Shown: positions 35,972-48,440, numbered from the stretch's first letter. The stretch: DNA of 64,000 bases from Mactromeris polynyma (GCA_032209605.1 JASFXZ010000035.1:687001-751000), one strand, 5' to 3'. Made by a program: numbers and translations. The notes: generated from the letters alone by a model not told the origin.

Positions 35972-38320
35972 AATCTGAATGGATTGGATCACAATATTTG
36001 GGGCAGTGAAACCGTAAATAAACAGGAATACGTCAATATATACATCTGTAATTTTTTCACAATAAACATATAGGATACAAATAAGGGAACATAATGTCGT
36101 TTTATGGGTGAAATAAAAGACACCGTTGACATGTGGTTATGTTTTTCTGTCGATCAAAAAATTAGGACGATCAATCTTGGTGTGGTTAGAATTTAATTAA
36201 ATGTGCACACATCAAACTGTATTGTCAAATATAATAATAACATTCTGACGTCTTAACGACGTCAATAACGACCTGTACTTCAACTGCTTATCGATTCCTT
36301 GACATGTAGTTTACTGTGCTGTTATTTATCTATACTTATTAATAAATAAGGTACCGTTCTAATCAATGACTTATCTGTTTGTTTGTATTAAACTATTGAT
36401 ATTAATACTGAGACGCCACTCGTACTGTAGGTTGCTTGATTCCAATATTAACCACGCTCTTAAAATCACGCATTTCATTGCGAACGAGTCATGTAGATTA
36501 TTTTCACTCGAACCGCATAAAATGAGAGTGTATTGATACGTGTTGTAATTATTTCGTTGGTGCTAATTTTGTTTATCAAAAGTCCATGACTCGTTTCCGT
36601 TAGCCGTATGCATTATAAAGAGAACAGAACAGAACAGAACAGAGCAGTACTTAAATTAGTTTGTCCACAGTACATTATCAGTGCAATATTCAAGCTGTGA
36701 ATTAAGTCGTCACATCGACAATTAAAAACTGTTAAATACATAAACGGATTATTATACGATCGTAGTAATATTTATACTGAAGTATGCGTACATTTCACAG
36801 ATGATGAACAATGAAATAATTTTTAAAAGTATATTATTCAGTGTTCGTACCATTTATTTCCATTTAGTATATTGTATTGTATTGTATTTCCATTTAGTCC
36901 AGATAATTTAAGCTGAAATACATACATTTGTGTATAAACAACAATGACACCGTGTTTGAATATTATCAAGCATACAAATCGACTGACTTGTTTATGCCAG
37001 CGTTGATTATCTTCCGCGACTTTTGTGATTCAGTATCATCATGTGCATCTATTCTATTGTCCAAACACATGTAACAATGTTTCACTAACGTAGACGAGAA
37101 CTCCCTCATTGTTATAATTAGTATTCGCCTATCGTGAATTATCTTATGAACACATCTTTAGAAAACTAATGACTTTGCACGCAACTAAGTAGATAATATC
37201 GGAAAGTTTGCAAATAAAGGCGTCGCTTGTTTGACAATCTATTTCATCTTAACTAGTGATTTACCAAAATGGCCTTTAAGCAAACAATACTAAAATAAAA
37301 GATGTGTAAATAAGGAAGTTTAAACTGCATGAGATACAGCCACGTGTCGAAGTGATTGAACCTAGGTATAGACTGTGGCTTCAAAGTTATCTGTTAAAAC
37401 CTCGCAAACTAATAATCAGTACAATTTCTTATTACATGGAAGTCAAGTCTAAGGCCTGACTTCATTTACTTAACGGCGCAATAGCCGAGAGGCTTATTTT
37501 GAGTTTTAACAATTCAATACAAGTTCAGATCCCATCCATAGTGTGTCCGGTTTTTTCTTCTCATTTTGCTACGGCGATGCAAATATATTTTTTATGTTGA
37601 CATTCTGATACTGTGCATTTTGTTTTCAATTATTCATAAAATTGTGTAATAAATGAATCATTTAGATATTTCGTTATGTATGGTAAATTGTAGTAGTCCT
37701 ATACATCAAGGTCGACATGATCACGTGAAACTCGAGAATAACAAAGGAATTTTGGCTTTAAACATACATGAATACAGATTGTCAACACATTTTGAAAATT
37801 AAAATGGCTACTTATAACGAAGAATAAGAGAATGAAATGAGGAAGAGAATGCATACATACATGTATAATAAATACAAGAAAACCCGAATATGTGTATATG
37901 AAAAAATTCAGTGCAAAAAAAGACCAATAATGCAAGAAAAGATTGGTGAAATCGTAGTTATAAAATAAAACATACAGATGGATTTGATTTAGGGATGTCA
38001 ACGAATGGCAATTTTGGTTTTCGAATATTCGGTCAACCTTACGAACAAATATTCGAGCATTCGACCTTCTTATTTGATAATACCATTGAAATTCGTAGAA
38101 AACTTTATGCTTATCAGTTTTATGTTTTAAACTGATCACTCAAGTGGTAAACATTCCCGCGATTACTAATAATTACAGGGCCAAAGTGTTATGAGTGTTA
38201 AGTCTCTCTTGACCCCAAATATACAACATGACATATCAATTAATAACACCTGTAGATATTATTTTCACACACAAAAAGTGTCATTCATTGAAGTTTGATA
38301 CTGAACTGAATTGATTTTTT
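35972..38320. other. Interior of the inverted-repeat region, mostly non-coding
   Basis: Short (AGAAC)n run at 36624-36645 and (ATTGT)n near 36870. 37475-37650 is a SINE-like repeat with A box tagccgagagg and B box gttcagatccc. 37990-38070 (gggatgtcaacgaatggcaattttgg) looks like a dispersed element. A 146-codon minus-strand ORF at 37699-38139 is not supported as a gene. Confidence 0.4.
37475..37650 (+). repeat. tRNA-headed SINE-like repeat
   Basis: cgcaatagccgagaggctta (A-box-like) and agttcagatcccatcc (B-box-like) are spaced as in a Ser/Leu-type tRNA head. A tail containing ggcgatgcaaa is shared with 27830-28015. It is old and diverged, with no target-site duplication seen. Confidence 0.4.
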
Positions 38321-38331
38321 TTGTATTTGCA

Positions 38332-39228
38332 GCAAAGTTTCCTGGCGTCTATACCACCATATCCCGGAAACTTTCAACAACAAATGTATACTCCGTGTAA
38401 TGGAGTACAATCTCCAACAACACCCAGCGGTAATTTCCAGCAATTATTATATGATAAACTAGATACCATTGATAGAAGACTGCAAAAGTTAGGCAGCATA
38501 GAACAACAGCTCGTCTCGATGTCCCATAAAATGACACTCATTGATAACCGTGTCTCCACGATTGAGTCAACTTTAAACGAAACAAGCATCAACATTCGTG
38601 ATATAGAAAATAGTCGTACAATGGACGCTCAAATTTGTGATGATATCTCTGCAAAACAAACTTCTTTGGATCAACAATTAAAACAGGATAGCAAAAAAAT
38701 TGACAGCATGGAACATGATTTAAATTCAGTGAAATTAGGACATTCCGACATGGCCGAGCAACTCATAGATCTACAATCTCGATCAATGCGTGATAATCTT
38801 CTCTTCCATGGCATATCTGAGTGTAAAATACCTGAAGAACGGAAATCAGAAAATTGTGTAAATTAATATTAGAGTTTTGCGAGAATGATCTCAAGACGGA
38901 AGATGCTAAAACCTTATTCAAAATTGACAGAGCTCACAGGATTGGAAAATTTACCCAGGTGAAAAACCGCCCAATTGTAGCAAAGTTCAATTTTCACCAG
39001 GATAAATTACAAGTGAAACGTCGGGCTTATGAAACCTTCAACAGAGAATCAAAATACGGCGTCTCCGATCAATTCCCCAAAGCTATCCAGGAGAGACGAA
39101 AAAACTCATACCAGCATATGTTGAGGCCAAAAAGCAGAAAAAAACAGCAACACTAGTGTACGACAAACTCTATACGTTAGCAATCAGACCTTCACGGCCG
39201 ACAACGTTCATCTTTTGATGGAGAACTA
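38332..39228 (+). pseudogene. L1-type ORF1 protein remnant
   Basis: The first frame gives a Gln/Pro-rich start (IPPYPGNFQQQMYTPCNG). A long heptad-like coiled coil follows (DTIDRRLQKLGSIEQQLVSM through LDQQLKQDSKKIDSMEHDL), then SMRDNLLFHGISE, which opens the RRM-like core of L1 ORF1 proteins. One missing base near 38862 shifts to the next frame (LILEFCENDL, DRAHRIGKF, RPIVAKFNFHQDK, VSDQFPKAIQERRK). A second shift near 39105 leads to LIPAYVEAKKQKKTATLVYD. ORF1 proteins of this type form trimers on element RNA. The two shifts disable it. The start is unclear, since cag|CAAAGT at 38332 is preceded by a pyrimidine-rich stretch and the first ATG is internal. Confidence 0.7.
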
Positions 39229-39233
39229 TATAG

Positions 39234-39806
39234 GACATTAACACAGAACAGTTATCTTTTCTACTTTGGAATGTTCAAGGACTTATATCTAAGCTCAATG
39301 ATTGTGACTTTCTGAATTTTGTAAATGATTTTGACGTTTTACTTTTCACTGAAACTTGGAGTTCTGACATTTCTAATTTATCTCTTGATGGTTATGACTA
39401 TTTTACATGTCCTCGCCCTAAATCAAACCGTTCTGCTAAGCGATTTAGCGGCGGTCTAGCAGTATATTTTAAAGAAAAATACCGCAATTATATTACTTTA
39501 GTAAGCCAAAATAGTAACGGTATTTTATGGTTTAAAATTAGTAGAGAACTTACATCGTACGATTCAGATGTTTTTATATGTTTATGTGATATTCCACCGG
39601 AAACCTCGTCTGTTTATACAAATCCTAACTCAAATTTGTATAATTTTGATTTCTATGACCATTTGAATAATGACATACGCCATTATAATGTAAATGATAT
39701 TTATCTACGTAACGCGTTTAATAACTTTGTTTGTATGAATGTATTTTTGTGTGTGTATGATTGTATGTATGCATTGACTGTCTTTGTGCTGTTTTGTGTT
39801 ATATAA
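39234..39806 (+). pseudogene. ORF2 endonuclease fragment fused to the element's 3' end
   Basis: An open frame of 190 codons without an initiating ATG at its head. Residues 1-130 match the N-terminal half of an APE-type endonuclease: FLLWNVQGLISKL (Asn motif), FDVLLFTETW (catalytic Glu motif), GYDYFTCPRPKS, FSGGLAVYFKEKY, VFICLCDIPPE and YDHLNNDI. The GDFN and SDH active-site motifs and all of the RT are missing. The frame runs on for some 40 codons of low-complexity Val/Cys/Phe sequence to TAA. The rest of ORF2 was lost by internal deletion. Confidence 0.7.
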
Positions 39807-39851
39807 CCAATGGCACGTACGTGCCGAGTATGTTAATAAAGAATGTAATGT

Positions 39852-40587
39852 AAATGTATCAAATGGTCACTGAAAAATCTGAAATTAGATAATGAATACC
39901 TTAAATAAACAATCTACGAAAGAAATAGACACGTGCACGATTCAGAAAAGCTGAACATTTAAGTAAGAATTCAAACTTCCAACTGCAGTAACATGATCAC
40001 GCATTCTATCTAGACTACATGTAGAGTTTTCTTTCATCATTTGGTAAGTGGACTGACTTTCTTCCATTTTGCACTGCGGCGTACAGATTTTTGGCTTGAT
40101 GTCTGACACCGCGGCGTACAGAAATGTCTTTCGCCGCGATGCACAGTGGTTTGTTTACGTATTGCACCGCGGCGTACAGCACGCCAAATTTCAAACCTTC
40201 AAAACATCTATTTTAGCGAGTGTTGGCGGTAAAACAATGGGCATGTGTGAAGGGCTTGGCCGTTTTCATAGATATATCCAAGTAGATTCATAGAGGCATT
40301 CGTTATAGAGCAAAAATCGCCAATTTTCTGTCGGTCTCTCGGTTCATTTTTAAACTTTCTGAAAAAATTGTGTTCAGCTAGACATTACATGAAGATGCTA
40401 CGGTTCGATCAAAAACGACTAGTGACCGTTAATTCCCAATTTCAAGCTGTTTTATTTCATACACAATTTATAATCGAGGACGTCATATTTAAAACGATCT
40501 GACCAAAAACAAATGTCACTTACCTTTTCATCATTTCATGTCCGCCATCTTGAAAACGCCGCGGTTTTTTGGCGTACAGAGTTTCCA
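39852..40587 (-). repeat. Right arm of the long inverted repeat
   Basis: Reverse complement of 34111-34841, ending at TTTCCA (40587) where the left arm begins TGGAAA. It has the same CACCGCGGCGTAC motifs (one decayed to CACTGCGGCG, another to TCGCCGCGATGCAC), the CAAGATGGCGGAC motif and the AAAAG|gtaagt donor, all on the minus strand. The flank after it is a dispersed repeat (33172 family). No target-site duplication was found beside the two outer ends. Confidence 0.85.
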
Positions 40588-42900
40588 GTGAGGATGTTAG
40601 AATAAAATATCAAGGAAACAAGAAATATAGTATCTGATCAGTTCACCATGCATTGTATATGGTTAAAAATATCAAAGGGTCAGAACTCAGTGAAAAATTA
40701 TCTGATCAGAACAAACTACAAGGATGCACAACTACACTTGATGGTTATTAATCCTGTGAAGTTTGGTAGGAATTCAACCAGCCGTATAGGAGATGAAGCA
40801 CCGACAAACTTCATAGGTATAAAAAAGGGCCATAACTCCATAAAAAAGTATCCGAACGGAAGAAAACAATGGAGATGCACAACTGTACTTGATGCTGATC
40901 AATCCTATGTAGTTTCGCTGAAATCAAAGCAGCAGCATTGGAGTTGAAGCGCGGACAAGCTAAAAGTGGGCAGACGGACAGACAGACGCTGAAGACAAAC
41001 TCTCAGAGAGGGAGACATAATAAAAAAACAGAAACATCAATTATTATGGAAATTATAAGTTTGCTGCTGTCTCCCTATCCCTCCTTTCCTTCCTTCTTTT
41101 CCTTCATCCATATCTGTATGATGCTGTCCTCAGCCAGACAGCGCATTGATCCCTCACTTCGGCAGAGGTACAGCGTCTGGACTTCATGACAGCCTCTGAA
41201 AGAAGTACATGTACCATGAATATATCTATCTATAAAATTAGAGCTATCACTGAAAGTGATAGATATCCCTCATAAACGCTTTGCTACATGAAATTATGAA
41301 ATAATTCATTTGCATGTATGACATGTACGCATTTCTTAAAGAGAAGTAAAACTCTAAAACCCCTTGGTCAACACTAAAGAACAATGTTCAGGTATATGTG
41401 TACGAGTTTAAGGCAAGTTGCATGCAAACTGACTTAATGGTCTTGATAAAACACTTTAAATATACAAATCCATTGAACCTTTTCGCTTGTTTATAACACA
41501 CTTCTAAGATTTTATAATTATCTGCAGATAAAATATGATGACCTTACTCATAACAGCTGCAGTCAGTCTGAGCTTTCCAAATTCTTGTTTTTTGCTTCAC
41601 CCCTGACCAGTTGTAAGTGACTGCCATATATGTCGTCAAACACTAATTCAACACACGGCGGCACGAATCATTTAAGTCTCTGTCGCCTGGCAGAGACAGA
41701 TGGCTAACATGGAGAGATAACCGTTGAAGAGCGCATACCAATGCAAAATACGCCGGTTTAAAAAAAATCTCACTAGAGTTTGAAATAAAGCAGTATGAAA
41801 ATGACTCATCTCCTATGACTCCAGTACCTCTGGGAAAAATATTCCAACAACTGTATTCGAATTTTATGCAATGTATTTAATAAGAATAATATACATGTGT
41901 GTACAAGATATTATGCCGATACCAATTCCAACGAAGTCTGGTGTAGATTGGACAATGAATTCCAAACTTATTGATCGGACAAGAACCCTTTTAGGAAATT
42001 TCTCTCATGAAGAGATGCCCAATTGCACTTGATATTGATCAATCCTGTAAAGTTTTGTTGAAATCCAACAAGCAGTATTGAATATGAAGCGCACACAAGC
42101 AAAAGTGGAGAGACAGACCGACATACGCTAACGACTAAAGCAATGTGTTCCCCTCATAGAGTGTGGACATAATTCAATTGGAAATAAATTGATTTATAAA
42201 ACAACACATACAAAGCCTCTAAATGTTGCATCTTCTGTCAACTGATCTTCCAGGCTCACCATCTCCTCCACTGATAAATTGTATTTTTTCCTTCTTGTCG
42301 CTTCGTGTCGCTTTTCAACTTCTACTGTATAGAGTTGGATTTTTACGCAGTCATAAAAACTTTTATAAACGGTGCTGAAATTAAAAAAATGCAATATATC
42401 ACTAGAACTAATATATAAACATATTTTCATACATATATAATCATAATTTATTCATAAAATGTATTTTTTCTTTCTTGTCGCTTCATGACGCTTCGAGACC
42501 CGCCATGTGTAATAGTATTTTTATATACTTTTTTATCTTAAATCAGAGAATTTTAAGCAAATTAATTAAAAATGGTATTCGTTTTCCACCATGCATGTTT
42601 TAATTACAGTTTTTACAAAATCTGTCATTTCTATGAAAACCTCGTAAGAAGGTTATTTTATGCTTTGATATGCCACAGTCGAATCTTCATCCAAGAAAAA
42701 AAATAAGAAACGGACTCGAATCAAATTATTTTATTACTTTATTATTCCTAGCAGCCAAGGAAATTAAGTGATGCGAGGAGTTTGGCTCAGAGTTTCCTTG
42801 ATTTCATCTTAGGGTTCATTCAAACTATTTGCGTTCATTTTACTCTTTCGGTTCACTTGAGTCAACGAGTAACCAGTCAGAAAACTACTTCCGTTGACAA
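40588..42900. other. Non-coding stretch with dispersed repeats
   Basis: 40588-40985 holds two joined units of the 'gggccataactc / tgcacaactacacttgatg / gtgaagttt' repeat, ending in gacggacagacagac. 41985-42135 is another unit. 42280-42310 and 42465-42495 share ttgtattttttc-ttcttgtcgctt. No gene was recognised. Confidence 0.5.
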
Positions 42901-42902
42901 GT

Positions 42903-42920
42903 ATGGCGGGGAGTGCGATG
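42903..42920 (+). CDS. WDR61: Candidate first coding exon of SKI8/WDR61
   Basis: ATGGCGGGGAGTGCGATG is followed by gttcgt, a weak but possible donor. Joined in phase 0 to the next exon (48828) it would give [15 protein letters not shown], matching the human start MTNQ-YGILFKQEQ in position. It makes the total length 307 codons. The start has a Kozak-like context (aagtATGGCG). The intron would be 5.9 kb. No other upstream ATG with a phase-0 donor stood out, but the evidence is thin. Confidence 0.35.
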
Positions 42921-43938
42921 GTTCGTACACAATTATTTCGTATAACTAGCCTGTGGTTTTAATTGTTTTGGCGACAACGTCATTAAGTGTCATAGTCTTT
43001 GTCTAATGGTGTTGGGTTTTGAATCTAGGAGCATAGACATGGTTTACATGTCACAAATGCTGAGTTATATGTAATGTTATTGTTGTTGCCTGCACATTTT
43101 CTCTTTTAAGGTTCATGTTAAGTGTTTCAAAAGGGTAAAAGTGCAGTCTAATTCTGTTGTTACTAGAAGAGATAACAAAAAAGTCAAGGTCCTAATTAAA
43201 AAAGACCCCCCTCCAACACATATATCAAGTGCAAAATAATGGAATAAGTGACCAAATACTTGTATATTTGACTTTGAACAATAAAAAATCCATCAAATGC
43301 TCACGACAAAGAACTTTTTACCAAATACAATTTAAGATAATATTGAACAGTAAACACATAGGTATGACTAATATAAAGGTAGTACGAGCATTAAAATCTA
43401 ACATGTTATTGCCAAACAGAAAATATTTAGTGACCACATGGCAAGGTTGATTTTTTTTTTAAATGTCACTTCTTTATGTCAGTATGTTAAGCTTATTGTA
43501 TACTATTTTCAGGATTTTTAGGTCCTACTACCTAAAACAGGACATGATAAATGTAATACAGAAAGAAAATGAGATTTGTTAATATCTTATAAATTTTATG
43601 TGTCATTTTGTAAACAACATCATTTTTGTATTTTATTATCAAAGTTATAATTTTTTTGATGTTTTTTAATATGTGAAATACTCTCCTAATTCAGACGAAC
43701 AAATTGGTGTAAAACTTATTGGAATTTGTTGTTTTTTTACATAAAAAAACTAGATAACAGTTTTGGTCCAAAAACACTTAACATGAACCTTAACTCGTAG
43801 TTTAACTTTGTCGGACAATACAGTACCTACTGTCAGAATGAGATTACTTCTTAAATCAAGAAATGCATTTGTTGTGAAACCTCATAAACAAAAGATGAAT
43901 GGAAAAATTACCTTAGAAAGCCGTCTGTAAATAGCAGA

Positions 43939-44241
43939 CAGGGTGCGTTTGTTAGAGGTAGGGGAAGTAAGCGAGAAAAGTTAGCCAATGTAGAAAAGGT
44001 AGCTGTCTAAAAACGCTTGAACACTTCGCTAGCTATAAAATGGCGCCTGCCAGACCAGACGACACTGTTCCGCATGGACGCCATTTTGTTTAGCAAAGCT
44101 AGCACTGTCAGAACACGCTACCTTAGTACCTATCTAAAGATAGGGGCTACTTTTCCTACGTCTAAGAAACGACAGCGCTACTTTCCCTACGTAGTGCTAG
44201 GTAGAATTCTATTTTTCCTACCTCTAAAAAATGCACCTCTG
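43939..44241. mobile_element. hAT-like MITE
   Basis: CAGGGTGCGTTTGTTAGAGG on the left and CAGAGGTGCATTTTTTAGAG, read from the right on the opposite strand, are inverted repeats that both continue into (G)TAGG. The CAGGG/CAGAGG ends are hAT-like. The centre holds a small palindrome, aaaatggcgcc...ggacgccatttt. A 100-codon ORF over it is not considered real. No 8-bp duplication was found. Confidence 0.55.
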
Positions 44242-44929
44242 TCATTATGTCCGTGTCCTGAGATACGTCTGCATCGAGCACTGGCTAGCAGGAAGACTCC
44301 TCCTTGTATGTTCGTCTAGGTCATACTTTAGGTCGTCCCCAAGTCATTTTGTACGAATCAAATAACACTATTCTATACATTGTCTATATACTACTTGTCT
44401 TCGGTGTGTTTCAGTATTTTTGGCTTTTATACCTTACTACACAATTACTGTAGTACTAATCTTTTCTCTGCGCGTTAATTAAACCCAAAAGAGTAGTAAG
44501 CGTATTTTCACAAAACTTCGGTAGGATTATCTAATGTTTAAGAAGAAATTAGCTGGAAAGCTGTTTCGGAAGTTCCAATAATTTAGTTATATTATAATAA
44601 TGATACATATTGTAGTTAGCTCAGATTGGTTAATATCAAGTTAAGATAATGTTAATATAATCCATTAAAAGTTAACTTTAATAAAAAATAATGATGTTCT
44701 ATGTGAACGATGCAGTTCTCTCAATAAAAAGTCTTCATTATTTATAAATTAAATCTTTATTTCATGCTTTCCAGTGGTTTACCATGGAATAACAGAGAAT
44801 TATTGGGCGATAAATCCCAGTGAAATTACCAAAGTGAATTAGTGACAACGTCATATTGGGGCATTCAACATGGAAATTTGATGTAAAAAACAATGAAGCA
44901 TGAAATAAATGGAAGATTTGTACATTTCT

Positions 44930-45048
44930 GTGTAAGATCAAGTTATTTCACCTCATTCGTATCTGGCTTAAATTTTCACCCGCGGTTACACCAATTGTGA
45001 AATATTCCGTCGGGTGCTCACTGAAGTGAAATAACTTGAATCTTACAC
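44930..45048. mobile_element. 119-bp MITE with inverted ends
   Basis: gtgtaagatcaagttatttc on the left is the inverse of gaaataacttgaatcttaca on the right, differing by one inserted base. The interior is about 70 bp and has no coding content. Confidence 0.65.
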
Positions 45049-47254
45049 CAAAACCTACAAAATATCCTTAATTTATTACGTATATACATAACTTGTATGT
45101 TACATTTGTAAATCATATTGTATACAGACATTAGCAGAGAAGGTAATATATAGTACATGCACTTTGTGTGAACTTCTAGCCACAGTAGGGGTCAGGGCCC
45201 TTAGAGAGGAAAAATAGGGTAATATACTACAACTGACATTTCTGTTTCCATTTACCTTGCAGTGTTTCTTTCCTCTTTTAGGGTAATGGTGGTGCTGTCC
45301 TTTTGAGGGGAAAAAGCGGAAAATAATCGGGGGTTCCATTTGACCCATGAGTTGACCCTTTGACCCCTGGAATTTCCAAAAAGCCACATTTACACTCTAA
45401 GGATTCTGGCTGAATGGTCCATTTTTCTCTAAATTATAGGAATGTTGGCTATAAGATGGTAAAATCTGATCAAACCTGATCACGCAGATTTTTTAACATG
45501 AGCGGGTACAAGTATGCACGCCAATCGGTACCGCATATTCCATAAATGCCGCGGAATAAACATCAGTACCGTACACAAAGTGACGGGTACGCATTTATCG
45601 ATAATTTTGGGGAGATAATCGAGAGTGACTGACCTTTCCGACGTAGAAAACATGTATTTATTAAGCAGCCTACGTTTAATTCTTTAACTATTTATTCCAG
45701 CACCGCAAAACATCGACTTGGAAAATAAAATACGCGTTTATGTCTTGGACTTTCACACGAATATCCATGCAATCACTTTCGTTTTCGGGTCTAGTATACG
45801 ATAAAATCCGTACTGTACGGTCTGTAATGCCACCCGCTCCGTATTTTATGAGGAATGAATATTATTATAGTCAATTCAGATTACTATCATAAATGCCGTT
45901 CGTTGTGTACCCACTGTTTTTGTTATTGTACCCACATTTTTTAGTTGGGGTGGGTACAGATTCCAAAATAATCCATTTGACCCTTGAGTTGACCCTTTGA
46001 CCCCTGGAATTTCCAAAAGCCACATTTACACCCTAAGTATTCTGGGATTTTTCTCTACATTATCAAAATGATGCTCGAGATTCAGCACCTAGTGGAACCC
46101 CTGAAATAATTCTCATTTCTGTTTCCAAACTTCGTACTCATTTCAGAGATACAAGCATTAAAATTAAGTATCGATGACTTGAAATACCTGGTCCTTTTAT
46201 TATAAAACTTTGGAGATCAGATTTCAGACTCCAAACCTTTCTCCAATCTGAGCATTTACTCCACATTTTGTGCTTCAATGGAGCATAAATTATGAGACTG
46301 GTCAATACCTATCTCAGAGTCAATCTCCAAACAAATATGGCGGCACATATTGGCGTTATGCAAAGAAGAAATCAGAGGAGAGCTCGAGGTTTTAAGGCAA
46401 CCCAAACTTTTTCGGGACAGAAATGATCCTCTCAATTACCTCCTCTGAGAATTTCCTTTTTTCTGACGGAAAATATCTAAAAAGGTGCGAGAAAGGACTT
46501 TGACACAGAATAGAGCGAGAAAAATGGCGTCAAGATTGTGCTCTAAGTCATTGCATAAAGCAACTGTACCATCGTCCATCACTCACCAGTGTTTTTTTTG
46601 GGGCCTTTTTGGGGCCGAAATTTGGACCCATTCCCCTCACTCAAAAGTATGTTTTTTTTCCCTTTTCTCAGTTAAAATTCCCCTCCAACAGCTTTTTTTT
46701 TAAATTGGAGATATGTTGCCAGTATTGTTGATATTTTTAGTCAGAAAGATAGAAACATTGACCTGTAATGAAACTAACCAATCTGTTAGCATATTTACAT
46801 GTTTACATCACTGCAACAAAGAAGTGTAGTGAATATAGACATAGAAATGTATACTTTAAATGCACATTATTTTCACCCTATTTTCCCCTCTCAACGCTAT
46901 TTTCCCCTATTTAAGGGCCCGCCACCATTCCCCTAGAAGTGACAAGAAACACTGCTCACTATAAAAAAGTATTCATAGTCATTTTGTCATACATGTACAG
47001 AACTTTGTTGGTGGAAAGTTTTTGTCTCGGACTTCACCATATTTCACATTGAAGCTTTTGTCTGGTATCACTGACATAAACTGTCTCATCTGGAACATTG
47101 AAAGTACTTATTTTTTGAAACAGAAAACAATATGAAATTCACTGTAGACTTATTACACCAAAGACATGGCTTAATAGTTATTAATATTTTATTTTCATTT
47201 TTTTTTAGGATATTTTATAATTTACAAAACACAGGTTGTGTCTCCTTTATACAC

Positions 47255-48440
47255 AATTTTACATCCTAAAAATTGATTTCACAATAAAATCATGAGTTGT
47301 AGGACGTATCTAGGATTTTACATCCTAAAAATGGATCTCACAATAAAATCATGAGTTGCAGGACGTATCTAGGATTTTACATCCTAAAAATGGATCTCAC
47401 AATAAAATCATGAGTTGCAGGACGTATCTAGGATTTTACATCCTAAAAATGGATCTCACAATAAAATCATGAGTTGCAGGACGTATCTAGGATTTTACAT
47501 CCTGAAAATGGATCTCGCAATAAAATCATGAGTTGCAGGACGTATCTAGGATTTTACATCCTAAAAATGGATCTCACAATAAAATCATGAGTTGCAGGAC
47601 GTATCTAGGATTTTACATCCTAAAAATGGATCTCACAATAAAATCATGAGTTGTAGGACGTATCTAGGATTTTACATCCTAAAAATGGATCTCACAATAA
47701 AATCATGAGTTGCAGGACGTATCTAGGATTTTACATCCTAAAAATGGATCTCACAATAAAATCATGAGTTGCAGGACGTATCTAGGATTTTACATCCTAA
47801 AAATGGATCTCACAATAAAATCATGAGTTGCAGGACGTATCTAGGATTTTACATCCTAAAAATGGATCTCACAATAAAATCATGAGTTGCAGGACGTATC
47901 TAGGATTTTACATCCTAAAAATGGATCTCACAATAAAATCATGAGTTGCAGGGCGTATCTAGGATTTTACATCCTAAAAATGGATCTCACAATAAAATCA
48001 TGAGTTGTAGGACGTATCTAGGATTTTACATCCTAAAAATGGATCTCACAATAAAATCATGAGTTGTAGGACGTATCTAGGATTTTACATCCTAAAAATG
48101 GATCTCACAATAAAATCATGAGTTGTAGGACGTATCTAGGATTTTACATCCTAAAAATGGATCTCACAATAAAATCATGAGTTGTAGGACGTATCTAGGA
48201 TTTTACATCCTAAAAATGGATCTCACAATAAAATCATGAGTTGCAGGACGTATCTAGGATTTTACATCCTAAAAATGGATCTCACAATAAAATCATGAGT
48301 TGTAGGACGTATCTAGGATTTTACATCCTAAAAATGGATCTCACAATAAAATCATGAGTTGTAGGACGTATCTAGGATTTTACATCCTAAAAATGGATCT
48401 CACAATAAAATCATGAGTTGTAGGACGTATCTAGGATTTT
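47255..48440. repeat. 59-bp minisatellite, about 20 copies
   Basis: The unit contains GATCTCACAATAAAATCATG and ACGTATCTAGGATTTTACAT and repeats every 59 bp. Copies are nearly identical, differing mainly by C or T in gttg(c/t)agg. Each unit holds the short inverted repeat AGGAT-tttac-ATCCT. It lies upstream of, or in intron 1 of, the SKI8 gene, about 390 bp before the 28-nt exon. Confidence 0.95.

Larger units (their letters stand above)
38332..39851 (+). mobile_element. Internally deleted L1/Nimb-like retroelement (ORF1 + endonuclease + 3' UTR)
   Basis: The + strand carries an L1-type ORF1 (broken by frameshifts), then the N-terminal endonuclease part of ORF2. It passes straight into a 3' UTR with the hairpin GGCACGTACGTGCC (39812-39825) and GTTAATAAAG. 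No reverse transcriptase is present. The 3' tail (aatgtaatgtaa) abuts the right arm of the long inverted repeat. The same 3' layout of hairpin, spacer and GTTAATAAA is found in the 19992-22492 element, so the two belong to related families. Confidence 0.75.
42921..47250. other. Intron 1 or upstream region with several repeats
   Basis: Contains the hAT-like MITE (43939-44241), a small MITE (44930-45048) and two copies of a TTTGACCC-type repeat (45336-45480 and 45965-46105). The repeat's shared words are gagttgacccttt, ggaatttccaaaa and ctagtggaa, and a third copy lies at 53095-53285. 46560-46960 is rich in ttcccctt/gggg runs also found in other introns. An ATG at 46514 (MASRLCSKSLHK) opens a 72-codon ORF that I cannot support. 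Confidence 0.5.

Noticed and set aside
37699..38139. 146-codon minus-strand ORF rich in Phe, Ile and His
   Set aside because: AT-rich composition, no domain, overlaps repeat-like sequence.
42903..42960. Longer reading of the candidate first exon through MVRTQLFRITSLW
   Set aside because: The donors further on (ttc|gtacac, ttc|gtataa) leave phase 1, which does not fit the phase-0 start of exon 2.
46485..46703. ATG at 46514 (MASRLCSKSLHK) as a possible SKI8 first exon
   Set aside because: No donor in the required phase and no resemblance to the SKI8 N-terminus; sequence merges into a repeat.
47255..48440. CRISPR-like regular spacing in the 59-bp array
   Set aside because: Units are contiguous with no unique spacers, and the genome is eukaryotic.
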